From Sphingobacterium mizutaii (GTDB taxonomy: Bacteria > Bacteroidota > Bacteroidia > Sphingobacteriales > Sphingobacteriaceae): a DNA stretch of 64,000 nucleotides. Below the pieces are notes generated by a model. It did not search any database. It was not told the origin of the DNA and worked only from the letters and a program-made list of their open reading frames with translations. Location: the NCBI RefSeq assembly GCF_900187125.1, contig NZ_LT906468.1, positions 496,001-560,000 of the forward strand, read 5' to 3'. The stretch's first letter is position 1, and the number at the start of each line of letters is the position of its first letter. Positions 15,543 through 24,103 of the stretch are shown one piece after another. Both the position numbers and the translations under genes were made by a program.

Positions 15543-17315
15543 TTATTTTTTCTTTTTTTCAATCCAGATTCTATTAAATAGGATAGGTTCTGATGCTGAA
15601 AACTCTAAGGTTAGTTCTATTGGTTTTGTGATGTTGATCTTTCCAACTGGGACATCTAAGAATTCTTCTACATACCAGTTTTGATTAGGTTCGACTGTTA
15701 CTTTTCCATTGGGAGCTGCGGGCACTGTAAATGTGCTTTCGATATCCTTGATGGTGATCTGGGTTGTTTTGCCGGAACCATTATGTAAGGAAGTTTCTAG
15801 GCTATAATCTCCAGGTTCTGGAAGATAAACCTTCCATTTTACTGTTTGATTTGCTTTTAGTACCAAATGATCCGGTTTAGTTCCGTCAAAGGCTTTGAAT
15901 TCTAGATTTTTTGAAAGGTGGTTCTTGGCGTTTAATGAGAATCCGCCAAAGGTAGATTCAGCAACAACTTCCGTATTGAATTGATGTTGATCCATGGTTA
16001 CTTTTAAGACGGATACATAGGGATCAGGTTGCTCTTCCGGCACATGGATATGGATGATAGGACCAAACTGTTCAAATTGTACTTCTTGGGTTTTATTGCC
16101 GTTTAATACCTCGATTTTAGTTGGTTTGCTCTGCAAACCAGTTACGCGAAGGATTTTATCTAATGGCCAATTAAAGACATTTAGGTACAGTTTTTTTGTT
16201 TTGTTATTGATGGTCATTTTGCCCCAGTCATGTTGGGAGAATCGGATTGGCAGACCATTGTTAAAATAAACTGCTTGCCCATATTTATTTAGCCATTGTC
16301 CCATATCCATTAATCGTTGAACGCCTTCATATGGTACAGAGCCATCTGCGCGTGGGCCGATATTCAGGGTGTATGAACCATTGAGGCTAACATTGTTGAT
16401 TAAGGATTGGAATAATTGATTGGTTGACTTCCATTCATTTTCCAAGGCGTTGAAACCCCATGAATGAGCGATAGTTCCGGGAGTTTCCCAAATATGGTCG
16501 GTGTAAGCGGATCCGAATTGATTGTCGCCTAAAGTTTCAAAGTCAACATGTTCATTTTCGATTGGAAAACCCAGCCTTGAATTGATTAAACATTTTGGTT
16601 GTAATTCATGGATGAGGTTAGCTAGTTGATCCAACTGTTCTTTTTTGATGATACTCTGTTGATAAGGTATCCACATATCAAACCACATCATGGCGATATC
16701 ACCGTAATTTGTTAGCAATTCACGGATTTGAGGGATTACTTTTTCTTGCCAATACTGATTGTATTGAGCATCTGTAACACGGCCAGTGACTTCTTGGTTA
16801 TGGTTCCAAGCGTAAGGATGTTGCCAGTCGATCCAATGGGAATAATAGAAACATAGTTTGATATCGTGTTTTTTACAGGCTTCAGCTATTTCTTTAATGA
16901 CATCTCTATTGGTTCCGCTAAGTTTAGGCAGGGAATAATCGCTTACCTTACTATCCCAAAGAGCTACTCCATCATGATGTTTCGAGGTAATGACGATATA
17001 CTTCATGCCAGCTTTTTTGGCTAGGAGTACCCATTCTTCTGGATTGATTTTATCCCAGTCAAATCTTTTTGCCAATTCGCCATATTCTGCTTCACCAATA
17101 CGGTTTCTGTATCGAATCCATTCTGCATAATTATTCGGATGTCTTAATCTTTCGCCTTTCCAAATACCTTCAGTGGCACTGTAGAGTCCCCAATGAATGA
17201 ACATACCGAAACGGTCGTCTTCCAGCCATTGGGCTCTCTTGGTTTGGGAAAAGGTACTGAAACTAATCAATGTTAGAATTAAGAAAAGAAGGAATTGCTT
17301 TGATGTTGATGCCAT
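15543..17315 (-). CDS. Alpha-L-fucosidase, GH29 (with C-terminal beta domain)
   Basis: Secreted fucosidase of about 590 aa that would remove terminal alpha-L-fucose. ATG 17315 gives a signal peptide ending near STFSQ; the longer open frame adds ten residues before it. The GH29 barrel shows MFIHWGLYSATEG, KYIVITSKHHDGVALWDS, and the nucleophile Asp in MMWFDMW. After about residue 360 come beta-rich domains, one resembling a carbohydrate-binding sandwich, with ILFNRIWIEKKKK at the end. Unlike the second GH29 (21005), it is not next to susC/susD. It is divergent from the GH3 gene. Linkage specificity cannot be read from the sequence. Confidence 0.93.
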   Translation of the reverse strand: MASTSKQFLLFLILTLISFSTFSQTKRAQWLEDDRFGMFIHWGLYSATEGIWKGERLRHPNNYAEWIRYRNRIGEAEYGELAKRFDWDKINPEEWVLLAKKAGMKYIVITSKHHDGVALWDSKVSDYSLPKLSGTNRDVIKEIAEACKKHDIKLCFYYSHWIDWQHPYAWNHNQEVTGRVTDAQYNQYWQEKVIPQIRELLTNYGDIAMMWFDMWIPYQQSIIKKEQLDQLANLIHELQPKCLINSRLGFPIENEHVDFETLGDNQFGSAYTDHIWETPGTIAHSWGFNALENEWKSTNQLFQSLINNVSLNGSYTLNIGPRADGSVPYEGVQRLMDMGQWLNKYGQAVYFNNGLPIRFSQHDWGKMTINNKTKKLYLNVFNWPLDKILRVTGLQSKPTKIEVLNGNKTQEVQFEQFGPIIHIHVPEEQPDPYVSVLKVTMDQHQFNTEVVAESTFGGFSLNAKNHLSKNLEFKAFDGTKPDHLVLKANQTVKWKVYLPEPGDYSLETSLHNGSGKTTQITIKDIESTFTVPAAPNGKVTVEPNQNWYVEEFLDVPVGKINITKPIELTLEFSASEPILFNRIWIEKKKK

Positions 17316-17486
17316 GCTGGTTCTAATAAAATTGGGTCTATCCAAATATATGGAAAACAGCAGTTATTTTCTAATGTGAATCAGCATCAAATGACAGTTT
17401 ATTTGACGCTAAAAGGATAATTTTGACTAAATTACAGTGATTATAACATGTAGTTTTTAATCCCTAAACCCAAGCATAGTGTATAG

Positions 17487-19871
17487 ATGAAAATTAAGAT
17501 AAAAAGACTTTTGATATTTGGTTTGATGGCAGCCTGTCAATCCAGTTTGCTAGCCCAGGAACTTCCTTATAAGAACAAGAATCTGCCTGTAGAGAAAAGG
17601 GTGGAAGACCTTTTGGGTAGAATGACCTTAGAGGAGAAAGTTGGTCAACTTTCAAAAGTTTTGGGTTGGGAAATGTATGATAAGCATGCTGGAAAAATAG
17701 GGGTAAGTCAAAAGTTTAAAGAGACCGTCAAGAATCAAAAAATTGGATTGATGTGGGCTACGCTGCGTGCAGATCCTTGGACCCAGAAGACTTTGTTGAC
17801 TGGTCTAAGCCCTGAAGAGGCGGCAAAGGCAACCAACGCCATTCAAAAATTCATGTTAGATAGTACGCGTTTGGGCATACCATTGTTGCTTTCTGAGGAA
17901 ACTCCACATGGACATATGGCTATTGGAGCTACAACTTTCCCGACAGCGATCGGTCAAGCGAGCACTTGGAATCCGTTTTTGATCCAAAAAATGGCAGGGG
18001 TAATTGCTGCAGAAGCCTCAGCCGTTGGAGCACATAATGGCTACGGTCCTGTTTTGGATTTGGCAAGGGAACCAAGGTGGTCAAGGACGGAAGAGTCCTA
18101 CGGTGAGGATCCTTATTTAGTTAGCAAGATTGGTGAAGCCATGGTGAGAGGGATGCAAGGTGAACAGCTTGGGCAAGCAGGAAAGGTCTTTTCAACTTTG
18201 AAGCATTTTGTGGCTTATGGTGTTCCTGAAGGGGGGCATAATGGCGGTAGTGTTTCTGTGGGTGAGCGCGATTTGAGGATGAATTACCTATATCCATTTG
18301 AAAAAGCGGTTAGACAAGGGGCTTGGTCTGTAATGACGGCTTATAATTCCATAGATGGGATACCTTGCTCTTCGAATTCATGGTTATTGAATGAGGTATT
18401 GAGAAAAGAATGGGGATTTAAAGGATTTGTTGTATCCGATTTGTTGAGTATACAAGGCTTATCTGGGGGTCATAATACGGCTGCTAGTCCGGCGGAAGGG
18501 GCTTCTCAAGCCTTAAATGCGGGATTGGATGTAGATCTAAGTGGTTCGGGTTATGGTAAAAACCTATTGTTGGCTATCAAAGAAGGTTTGGTAAGTGAAG
18601 AGGAATTGAACCAAGCGGTAGGCAGAGTCTTGAGGACGAAGTTTCTTTTGGGGCTGTTTGAAAATCCTTTTGTATCGGAAAAAGAAGCAAAGAAGAAAGT
18701 TGCTAGCCAAGAAAATATAGAAGTGGCGAGGCAAGTTGCTCGCGAGTCTATAATATTACTGAAAAATGAGGGTCATCTTCTTCCCTTAAAGAAAGATTTA
18801 AAGCGAATAGCGGTGATCGGACCGAATGCAGATAATGTTTACAATCAATTAGGTGATTATACGGCTCCACAGGCAGAGGGTAAGGTAAAGACAGTTTTGG
18901 CCGGGATTAAGGAGAAGTTGGGTTCAGGAACACAGGTTGATTATGTAAAGGGAGCTGCCATACGTGATATGGGGCAAACCGATATTCCTTCTGCGGTTGC
19001 TGCGGCAAAACAAGCTGATGTTGTGGTCTTGGTTGTTGGAGGGTCTAGCGCTCGCGATTTCAAGACTTCCTATCAAGCAACTGGTGCTGCGGAAGTGGAA
19101 AGCAGCAAGGAAACAATTTCTGATATGGAGAGTGGTGAAGGTTTCGATCGTGCATCATTGGATATGATGGGTGATCAGTTGAAATTGATGCAGGCTATTC
19201 AGGCAACTGGAAAGCCAGTTGTTTTGGTGGTCATTAAAGGAAGGCCGTTAAACCTAAACTGGGCGGATGAGCATATTCCTGCAATTCTTGATGCTTGGTA
19301 TCCAGGACAAGAAGGAGGAACTGCGATTGCGGATGTGTTGTTTGGCGATTACAATCCAGCTGGTCGACTTCCAATTTCAGTTCCAAGGTCCATTGGCCAA
19401 TTACCTGTTTATTACAATCACCAAAAACCCAAACATCATCCTTACATTGATCAAGAATCTACTCCTTTGTATAGCTTTGGATATGGGTTGAGTTATACTG
19501 AATTCGAGTATAAGAATATAGAAATGGAGGTTTTAGAAGGAGATGAGGATGTTAATGTGGTAGTTTCATTTGATTTGGCCAATACCGGGAGTTTTGATGG
19601 AGAAGAAGTTCCGCAGCTATATTTAATTGATGAGGTCAGTTCAGCTGTTTCGGCAGTAAAACAATTAAGAGGATTTGACCGGGTACCATTGATGAAAGGA
19701 GAAAGCCGCAAAGTTAGCTTTACGCTAGATCAAAATGATTTGAAGTTATGGGGCGCAAATAAGGATTGGCAAGTTGAAATAGGGAAGTTCAGGGTATTGA
19801 TAGGTCCGGCTTCCGATAATATAAAGTTGAATGGAGAGTTCGAGGTTATGAACAGTAAAATAATTAAATAA
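17487..19871 (+). CDS. Beta-glucosidase-like glycoside hydrolase, GH3
   Basis: 794-aa exported GH3 enzyme with a three-domain layout: a TIM barrel with KHFVAYG and the catalytic nucleophile Asp318 in GFVVSDLLS, a second alpha/beta domain (VARESIILLKNEGHLLPL, VLVVIKGRPLNLNW), and a C-terminal fibronectin III-like domain (GEEVPQLYLIDEVSS...VKQLRGFDRV). The N-terminus is a signal peptide ending near SLLAQ. Activity may be beta-glucosidase, beta-xylosidase or another exo-beta-glycosidase. Its TAA stop lies inside a perfect palindrome at 19865-19910. Confidence 0.94.
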   Translation: MKIKIKRLLIFGLMAACQSSLLAQELPYKNKNLPVEKRVEDLLGRMTLEEKVGQLSKVLGWEMYDKHAGKIGVSQKFKETVKNQKIGLMWATLRADPWTQKTLLTGLSPEEAAKATNAIQKFMLDSTRLGIPLLLSEETPHGHMAIGATTFPTAIGQASTWNPFLIQKMAGVIAAEASAVGAHNGYGPVLDLAREPRWSRTEESYGEDPYLVSKIGEAMVRGMQGEQLGQAGKVFSTLKHFVAYGVPEGGHNGGSVSVGERDLRMNYLYPFEKAVRQGAWSVMTAYNSIDGIPCSSNSWLLNEVLRKEWGFKGFVVSDLLSIQGLSGGHNTAASPAEGASQALNAGLDVDLSGSGYGKNLLLAIKEGLVSEEELNQAVGRVLRTKFLLGLFENPFVSEKEAKKKVASQENIEVARQVARESIILLKNEGHLLPLKKDLKRIAVIGPNADNVYNQLGDYTAPQAEGKVKTVLAGIKEKLGSGTQVDYVKGAAIRDMGQTDIPSAVAAAKQADVVVLVVGGSSARDFKTSYQATGAAEVESSKETISDMESGEGFDRASLDMMGDQLKLMQAIQATGKPVVLVVIKGRPLNLNWADEHIPAILDAWYPGQEGGTAIADVLFGDYNPAGRLPISVPRSIGQLPVYYNHQKPKHHPYIDQESTPLYSFGYGLSYTEFEYKNIEMEVLEGDEDVNVVVSFDLANTGSFDGEEVPQLYLIDEVSSAVSAVKQLRGFDRVPLMKGESRKVSFTLDQNDLKLWGANKDWQVEIGKFRVLIGPASDNIKLNGEFEVMNSKIIK

Positions 19872-19910
19872 GCAAAACGCCAGAATTAATTCTGGCGTTT
19901 TGCTTATTTA
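19865..19910. terminator. Bidirectional terminator holding two stop codons
   Basis: Perfect 46-bp palindrome. It includes the TAA of the GH3 gene (19869-19871, plus) and the TAA of the sialidase-like gene (19904-19906, minus). The A-rich and T-rich ends give a U-tract in both directions. Confidence 0.85.
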
Positions 19911-20932
19911 GGATCTAAAACAACATGTTTTACATTGACTCTATTGTAAGTGTAAGTGATATGGATCTTTCCTTTGGAATCTTGGAAGATGGTTGGATAA
20001 CTGAATTCACCTTTATCATGGTTTTCTAGTTCCAAGAACTTATTCCAATCTAGTCCATCATTGGAGAAAGCAATATTTAATTTAGCTCTTCCTTCCCACC
20101 AATCCTTTCCAGGGATATCAGGATTGTATACTATCCAAAATTGATTCTTTACTGCTATGGCATCGGTTCCTGAATTGGGATTGATTAGATTTGTTTTTTC
20201 AAGGTCTGACCAAGTTTTGCCATTATCGGTAGACCAAGATGAAATAACCGAACCTTCTCGGCTGCGGCATAGAACCTGCAACTTGTTGTTTGGGTGAAGC
20301 AAAATGCTTGGTTGGATGACATTCAAGGTTGATTCATGGTTAATGGGATACTTTTTCCATGTCTTCATTTTCTTATCTGCGATCTCCACATGTGCTACCC
20401 ATCGGGTTTCAGTAAATTCTTCACTGGATGGAGAAACAACAGTTCCATTAGAAAGCTGTTTAGGTTTGTTTTTGATTGGACCTAAAATTCCATCAGGTAA
20501 TTTTTGTGCTTTGGACCAGGTCTTTCCGTTGTCTTTTGAGGTTTTAACCATTCCCCACCATTCTCTAGGGTTAGGTCCAACTTTATAAAAGAGATAGATC
20601 GTTTGATCGTTATTTTTCCTGAAAAGAACTGGGTTCCAACAAGGATAGGTTTTGTCGGAGATTCCATCGGCCCAGATTGTTGGCTCGGACCATTTCTCTC
20701 CATCATAAGTAGATCCCCAAATCTTAACGTCTTGGTTGCCCTCATGTGTTCCTGCAAACCAGCTTACCAACAAAGTTCCATCTTTTGCCTCTTCAATGGT
20801 TGAAGCGTGACATTGATCGAAATATTTGCCTTGTTCGAAAATAAACTCCGATTTCAATATGTTGGGTTGCGGAGATTGTCCGAATAGATTTATCTTAAAA
20901 AGAAGGAGGAGGATTACAAGGGAGGTTTTCAT
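19904..20932 (-). CDS. Sialidase-like BNR-repeat protein
   Basis: About 342-aa exported six-bladed propeller of the BNR_2/sialidase superfamily. Asp boxes are visible as SKDNGKTW, STDNGKTW and SNDGLDW. ATG 20932 gives a signal peptide MKTSLVILLLLFKINLFGQ; the in-frame TTG five codons upstream is less likely. Segments CHASTIEEAKDGTLLVSWFAG and YKVGPNPREWWGMVKTS are typical of a subfamily often labelled exo-alpha-sialidase, but the (F/Y)RIP motif of classical GH33 sialidases is not seen, so the substrate is uncertain. It is the last gene of the ROK-susC-susD-GH29 unit. Confidence 0.85.
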   Translation of the reverse strand: MKTSLVILLLLFKINLFGQSPQPNILKSEFIFEQGKYFDQCHASTIEEAKDGTLLVSWFAGTHEGNQDVKIWGSTYDGEKWSEPTIWADGISDKTYPCWNPVLFRKNNDQTIYLFYKVGPNPREWWGMVKTSKDNGKTWSKAQKLPDGILGPIKNKPKQLSNGTVVSPSSEEFTETRWVAHVEIADKKMKTWKKYPINHESTLNVIQPSILLHPNNKLQVLCRSREGSVISSWSTDNGKTWSDLEKTNLINPNSGTDAIAVKNQFWIVYNPDIPGKDWWEGRAKLNIAFSNDGLDWNKFLELENHDKGEFSYPTIFQDSKGKIHITYTYNRVNVKHVVLDPK

Positions 20933-20948
20933 AGGCGTAGATTTCAAT

Positions 20949-20998
20949 TTTGATTACAATTTCTTATCCAGTATTTAAGATAAGAAATTGTAATCAAA
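20949..20998 (-). repeat. Perfect 20-bp inverted repeat between GH29 and sialidase-like gene
   Basis: Arms 20949-20968 and 20979-20998 around a 10-base loop. It begins 7 bases after the GH29 stop and ends 17 bases before the downstream start. On the minus strand no T-run follows, so it looks more like an mRNA-stabilising or processing hairpin than a classical terminator. Confidence 0.8.
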
Positions 20999-21004
20999 TA
21001 CTGG

Positions 21005-22435
21005 TTATTTCAAGCTGACTTGAATGGCTGTAGCATAATCCAGGTTCTTTGCTGAGTTCTGAACGGTAAGTATATTTTCCTTTAAAGTCCATTTTGCTTT
21101 CCCATTATGGCCAAGGATTTTCACTCCCTTTATTTTGCTGTTGGCAGGTACTTGGAAAGAAAAAGTTGCTGGAGCGCTGTATTTTTCTCCTTCAGATAAA
21201 TGGAATACGTTGATGGTTTTATTGTCTTTGCTACGGGTGTAGTAATATTCATTTTCATGGTATGGAGCAACACTTCTAGTAGCATAGATTGCAGATTCAT
21301 TGATCTGCACCCATTTTGCCAATTCTTTTAGGCGATCGTATGCTGCTTGGTCAAAATCACCATTGGGTCCAGGAGCGATGTTCATCAAATAGTTTCCACC
21401 GCGAGAGATAATCTTGACAAGGGTTTCGACAATCTTTTTAGTGGGCTTATATTGGTCATTTGGTACATAGGAGAATGAATTCCCCATGGTGATACAGCTT
21501 TCCCAAGGGATATCGAGTGGGTGTTCAGGGACAGCCTGTTCTGGGGTCACATAATTTTCCCATTTTCCGGGAACTGTCCGGTCAACCACAATGATTCCAG
21601 GTTGGTTTTTTCTTGCCATTCCACCAATACGATCCATATCGATGTCTTGTTCCACTTTTATGCCGCGTTGCCAATCCACGGATTGGTCAATGGTACTGAA
21701 TGGTCTTACCCAACCACCGTCTAACCAAAGGATATCTACTTTGCCATATTCTGAGGTCAGTTCATTGATCTGGTTATAGGTGTAGTTTTTGAAATTGTTC
21801 CAGCGTTCTGGATATTTAGTAGGGTCGTAATTTACATTTCTGTCTTTTGGTGGGAAATAAGGCCACCAATAGTGTTCTGTGTGCCAATCAGGTTTGGAGA
21901 AATATGCACCTATTTTGAACCCTTCATTTCGGAAGGAATTGAAGATTTCCTTGGTGACATTGGCTTTTGGATTGCTAGAGAAAGGAGTGTTTTTGGAAGT
22001 GATTTTATAATCAGACTCCTTGGTGTCAAACATGGCGAAGCCATCATGGTGTTTGGTCGTAAATACGACATATTTCATACCGGCAGCTTTTGCAGCATCA
22101 GCCCATTTTTGGGGACTGAAATCTACAGGATTGAAAGACTTCTGTAGGTTTTCGTAATTTTTTACATATTCGAAATAGGTTTTACCGTGTTCCGGTTTGC
22201 GTTGGGTCCAGCCTTCATCTTCAGGGCAAATACTCCAACTTTCAACGATTCCCCATTGGCTATAGGTTCCCCAGTGCATAAAAAGCCCGAACTTCATGTC
22301 TTGCCATTGTTCCAAGTTTTGGAGGACCTGTGGGTCGGTTGGTTTTTGATAACCTGCGGAGACATTATGCGCTTGGCCAAAAGTCAAGGATGAAGCAAGG
22401 AGGAAAGCTGCGGTAAATAATGTTGATCTCTTCAT
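21005..22435 (-). CDS. Alpha-L-fucosidase, GH29
   Basis: 476-aa exported fucosidase with signal peptide MKRSTLFTAAFLLASSLTFG. Barrel motifs: KFGLFMHWGTYSQWGIVESW, KYVVFTTKHHDGFAMFDTKE, and nucleophile Asp in VDILWLDGGW. The end is a short beta domain. The layout (WLDGGW and a shorter C-terminus) differs from the other GH29 at 15543, suggesting a different subfamily and linkage preference. It lies 74 bases after susD on the same strand, with a terminator-like hairpin in the gap. Confidence 0.93.
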   Translation of the reverse strand: MKRSTLFTAAFLLASSLTFGQAHNVSAGYQKPTDPQVLQNLEQWQDMKFGLFMHWGTYSQWGIVESWSICPEDEGWTQRKPEHGKTYFEYVKNYENLQKSFNPVDFSPQKWADAAKAAGMKYVVFTTKHHDGFAMFDTKESDYKITSKNTPFSSNPKANVTKEIFNSFRNEGFKIGAYFSKPDWHTEHYWWPYFPPKDRNVNYDPTKYPERWNNFKNYTYNQINELTSEYGKVDILWLDGGWVRPFSTIDQSVDWQRGIKVEQDIDMDRIGGMARKNQPGIIVVDRTVPGKWENYVTPEQAVPEHPLDIPWESCITMGNSFSYVPNDQYKPTKKIVETLVKIISRGGNYLMNIAPGPNGDFDQAAYDRLKELAKWVQINESAIYATRSVAPYHENEYYYTRSKDNKTINVFHLSEGEKYSAPATFSFQVPANSKIKGVKILGHNGKAKWTLKENILTVQNSAKNLDYATAIQVSLK

Positions 22436-22456
22436 TGGTATTAAGTTTAGGGAGTT

Positions 22457-22488
22457 GATAAAAGAAAAGCCACGCGAAGTGGCTTTTC
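22457..22488 (-). terminator. Terminator-like hairpin after susD
   Basis: Stem GAAAAGCCAC/GTGGCTTTTC (22464-22488) with a 5-base loop, followed on the minus strand by TTTTATC. It could lower expression of the GH29 and sialidase-like genes relative to susC/susD, as often seen in PULs. Confidence 0.65.
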
Positions 22489-22509
22489 AAATAATAATTA
22501 GTTTGGGCA

Positions 22510-24099
22510 TTAATTTACATCCCAGAATAATTTTGTATTTACGTTGTCTTGATCTTTGATCGCGTTGTAGTTTTCCTGGTTGTACGTGATTTCATCTTGA
22601 ACCATGTTCCATTTTACAGGGACTGTTTTTTGGAAATCTGAAGTTTCAACACGGAAAGCAAAAGTTGGGTAGTTCAATCTTCTCACTTCCGACCAGTTTT
22701 CTACAGATTGGATGATGTTGAAGTGTAACCATTTTTGCATAGCGATCAATTGGAGGTTGTTAGTTCCCCATCCAATTTTGTTGATATAAGCTGTTGTTTG
22801 AGCAGCAGTTGGTTCGGTAGGTTTTGCTACCGTTGCATCATTACTGATGTTTCTCAAAGAAACCTGTAGTTCAATGGATTCTTTGATTGCTTTTTCAAAA
22901 CTAGCTTTTGCTGCTGTCGCGTTTCCACTGTTCAATTGATTTTCAGCTTTCAAGAAATCAACTTCAGAAGCTGTGATCAAGATGCCAGGGAAGTTCTGGT
23001 TGCGCGAATAAGTAGATCTGTTATAGATAGCAATTTTACTCGGGTTTGCAGGTGTTCCAGCAATCTGAGAGGATTGAACAGCGCTAGTTAACGATTGATC
23101 TAGACCGATGAAGGCACCATTAGCACCAGCACCTGGTTCAAACATAAATGGAAGCCTTGGGTCGCTATTGTTTAACATGTGGTCAATCATAACTTTTCCA
23201 GCAATATTGTTGTTCCAGCTTTCAATTGCATCTCTAAATCCTCTAGAATTCACATCTCCAGCATTGTTGAAGATATCAATTTGGATATTGTCTGCATTTG
23301 ATGCCAAGACAGGGAATTTTGTTGGATTGCCCAAGATTTCATTGATCTCTTGAGTAGCTCTAGCAGAAAACTGTGAAGCTTTTCCAACGCGAGTCAACAT
23401 ACGTAATCTTAAGGAGTTACAGTATTTTTTCCACAAGTCTACATTTCCTGAGTTTACTAAATCTTGAGTTTTGAAAGAATTAACTACGGCAGCTGGAATG
23501 GTAAAATTGCTCAACTCCGAACTGATAGATTTTAAATCATCTAACATAGCGGTGTAGATATCTGCAGCTTTGTCAAATTTTGAGTACGATTTGGTATAAT
23601 CACCACCATTTGTACTTAACATACCAGCTTGAGACCAAGGAATATCACCATGTAAATCTACTTGTTGTTGCGTAAGATCATAGAAAAAGATCTTTGCAGT
23701 TAATAAGAAGATTTTCTTCATTGCCTTTTCATCGTCAGGGCTAGCATTATACACTTTTTCGAACTCTCTGAATTGTGCTAATCCTCTGTAGTATCTTTCC
23801 CAACGATCATTGATTGCTGCCATACCTGGCGTTAATTGATCGGTGGTGTTTGCCCAGCCAATCGTTTGTAAATAACGGTGAATGGTTGGGGAAAGGGTTA
23901 CAAAGTAATTTCTATAGGTTGGAACGACTAGTTCGATATAGCCAAATTGTACACCTGTATATTGTTTTTCGATAGTTGAACTCGTTACTTTAGAAGGGTT
24001 CCGATATTCAGCATCAAAGGACTCTTTCTTACAAGAGGTTATCGTTGCTAGTGATGCAGCCATTAATCCCGCTATCACTAATAATTTGTTTGTTTTCAT
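22510..24099 (-). CDS. SusD/RagB family nutrient-binding outer membrane lipoprotein
   Basis: Surface glycan-binding lipoprotein that forms the lid of a SusC pore. The ATG at 24099 gives MKTNKLLVIAGLMAASLATI followed by TSCKKES, a lipobox with Cys; the 21-codon upstream extension overlaps susC and has no signal features. 529 aa and the alpha-helical TPR-like sequence fit the SusD_2 type. It starts 4 bases after the susC stop. The glycan ligand is not deducible from the sequence. Confidence 0.93.
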   Translation of the reverse strand: MKTNKLLVIAGLMAASLATITSCKKESFDAEYRNPSKVTSSTIEKQYTGVQFGYIELVVPTYRNYFVTLSPTIHRYLQTIGWANTTDQLTPGMAAINDRWERYYRGLAQFREFEKVYNASPDDEKAMKKIFLLTAKIFFYDLTQQQVDLHGDIPWSQAGMLSTNGGDYTKSYSKFDKAADIYTAMLDDLKSISSELSNFTIPAAVVNSFKTQDLVNSGNVDLWKKYCNSLRLRMLTRVGKASQFSARATQEINEILGNPTKFPVLASNADNIQIDIFNNAGDVNSRGFRDAIESWNNNIAGKVMIDHMLNNSDPRLPFMFEPGAGANGAFIGLDQSLTSAVQSSQIAGTPANPSKIAIYNRSTYSRNQNFPGILITASEVDFLKAENQLNSGNATAAKASFEKAIKESIELQVSLRNISNDATVAKPTEPTAAQTTAYINKIGWGTNNLQLIAMQKWLHFNIIQSVENWSEVRRLNYPTFAFRVETSDFQKTVPVKWNMVQDEITYNQENYNAIKDQDNVNTKLFWDVN

Positions 24100-24103
24100 A
24101 ATT

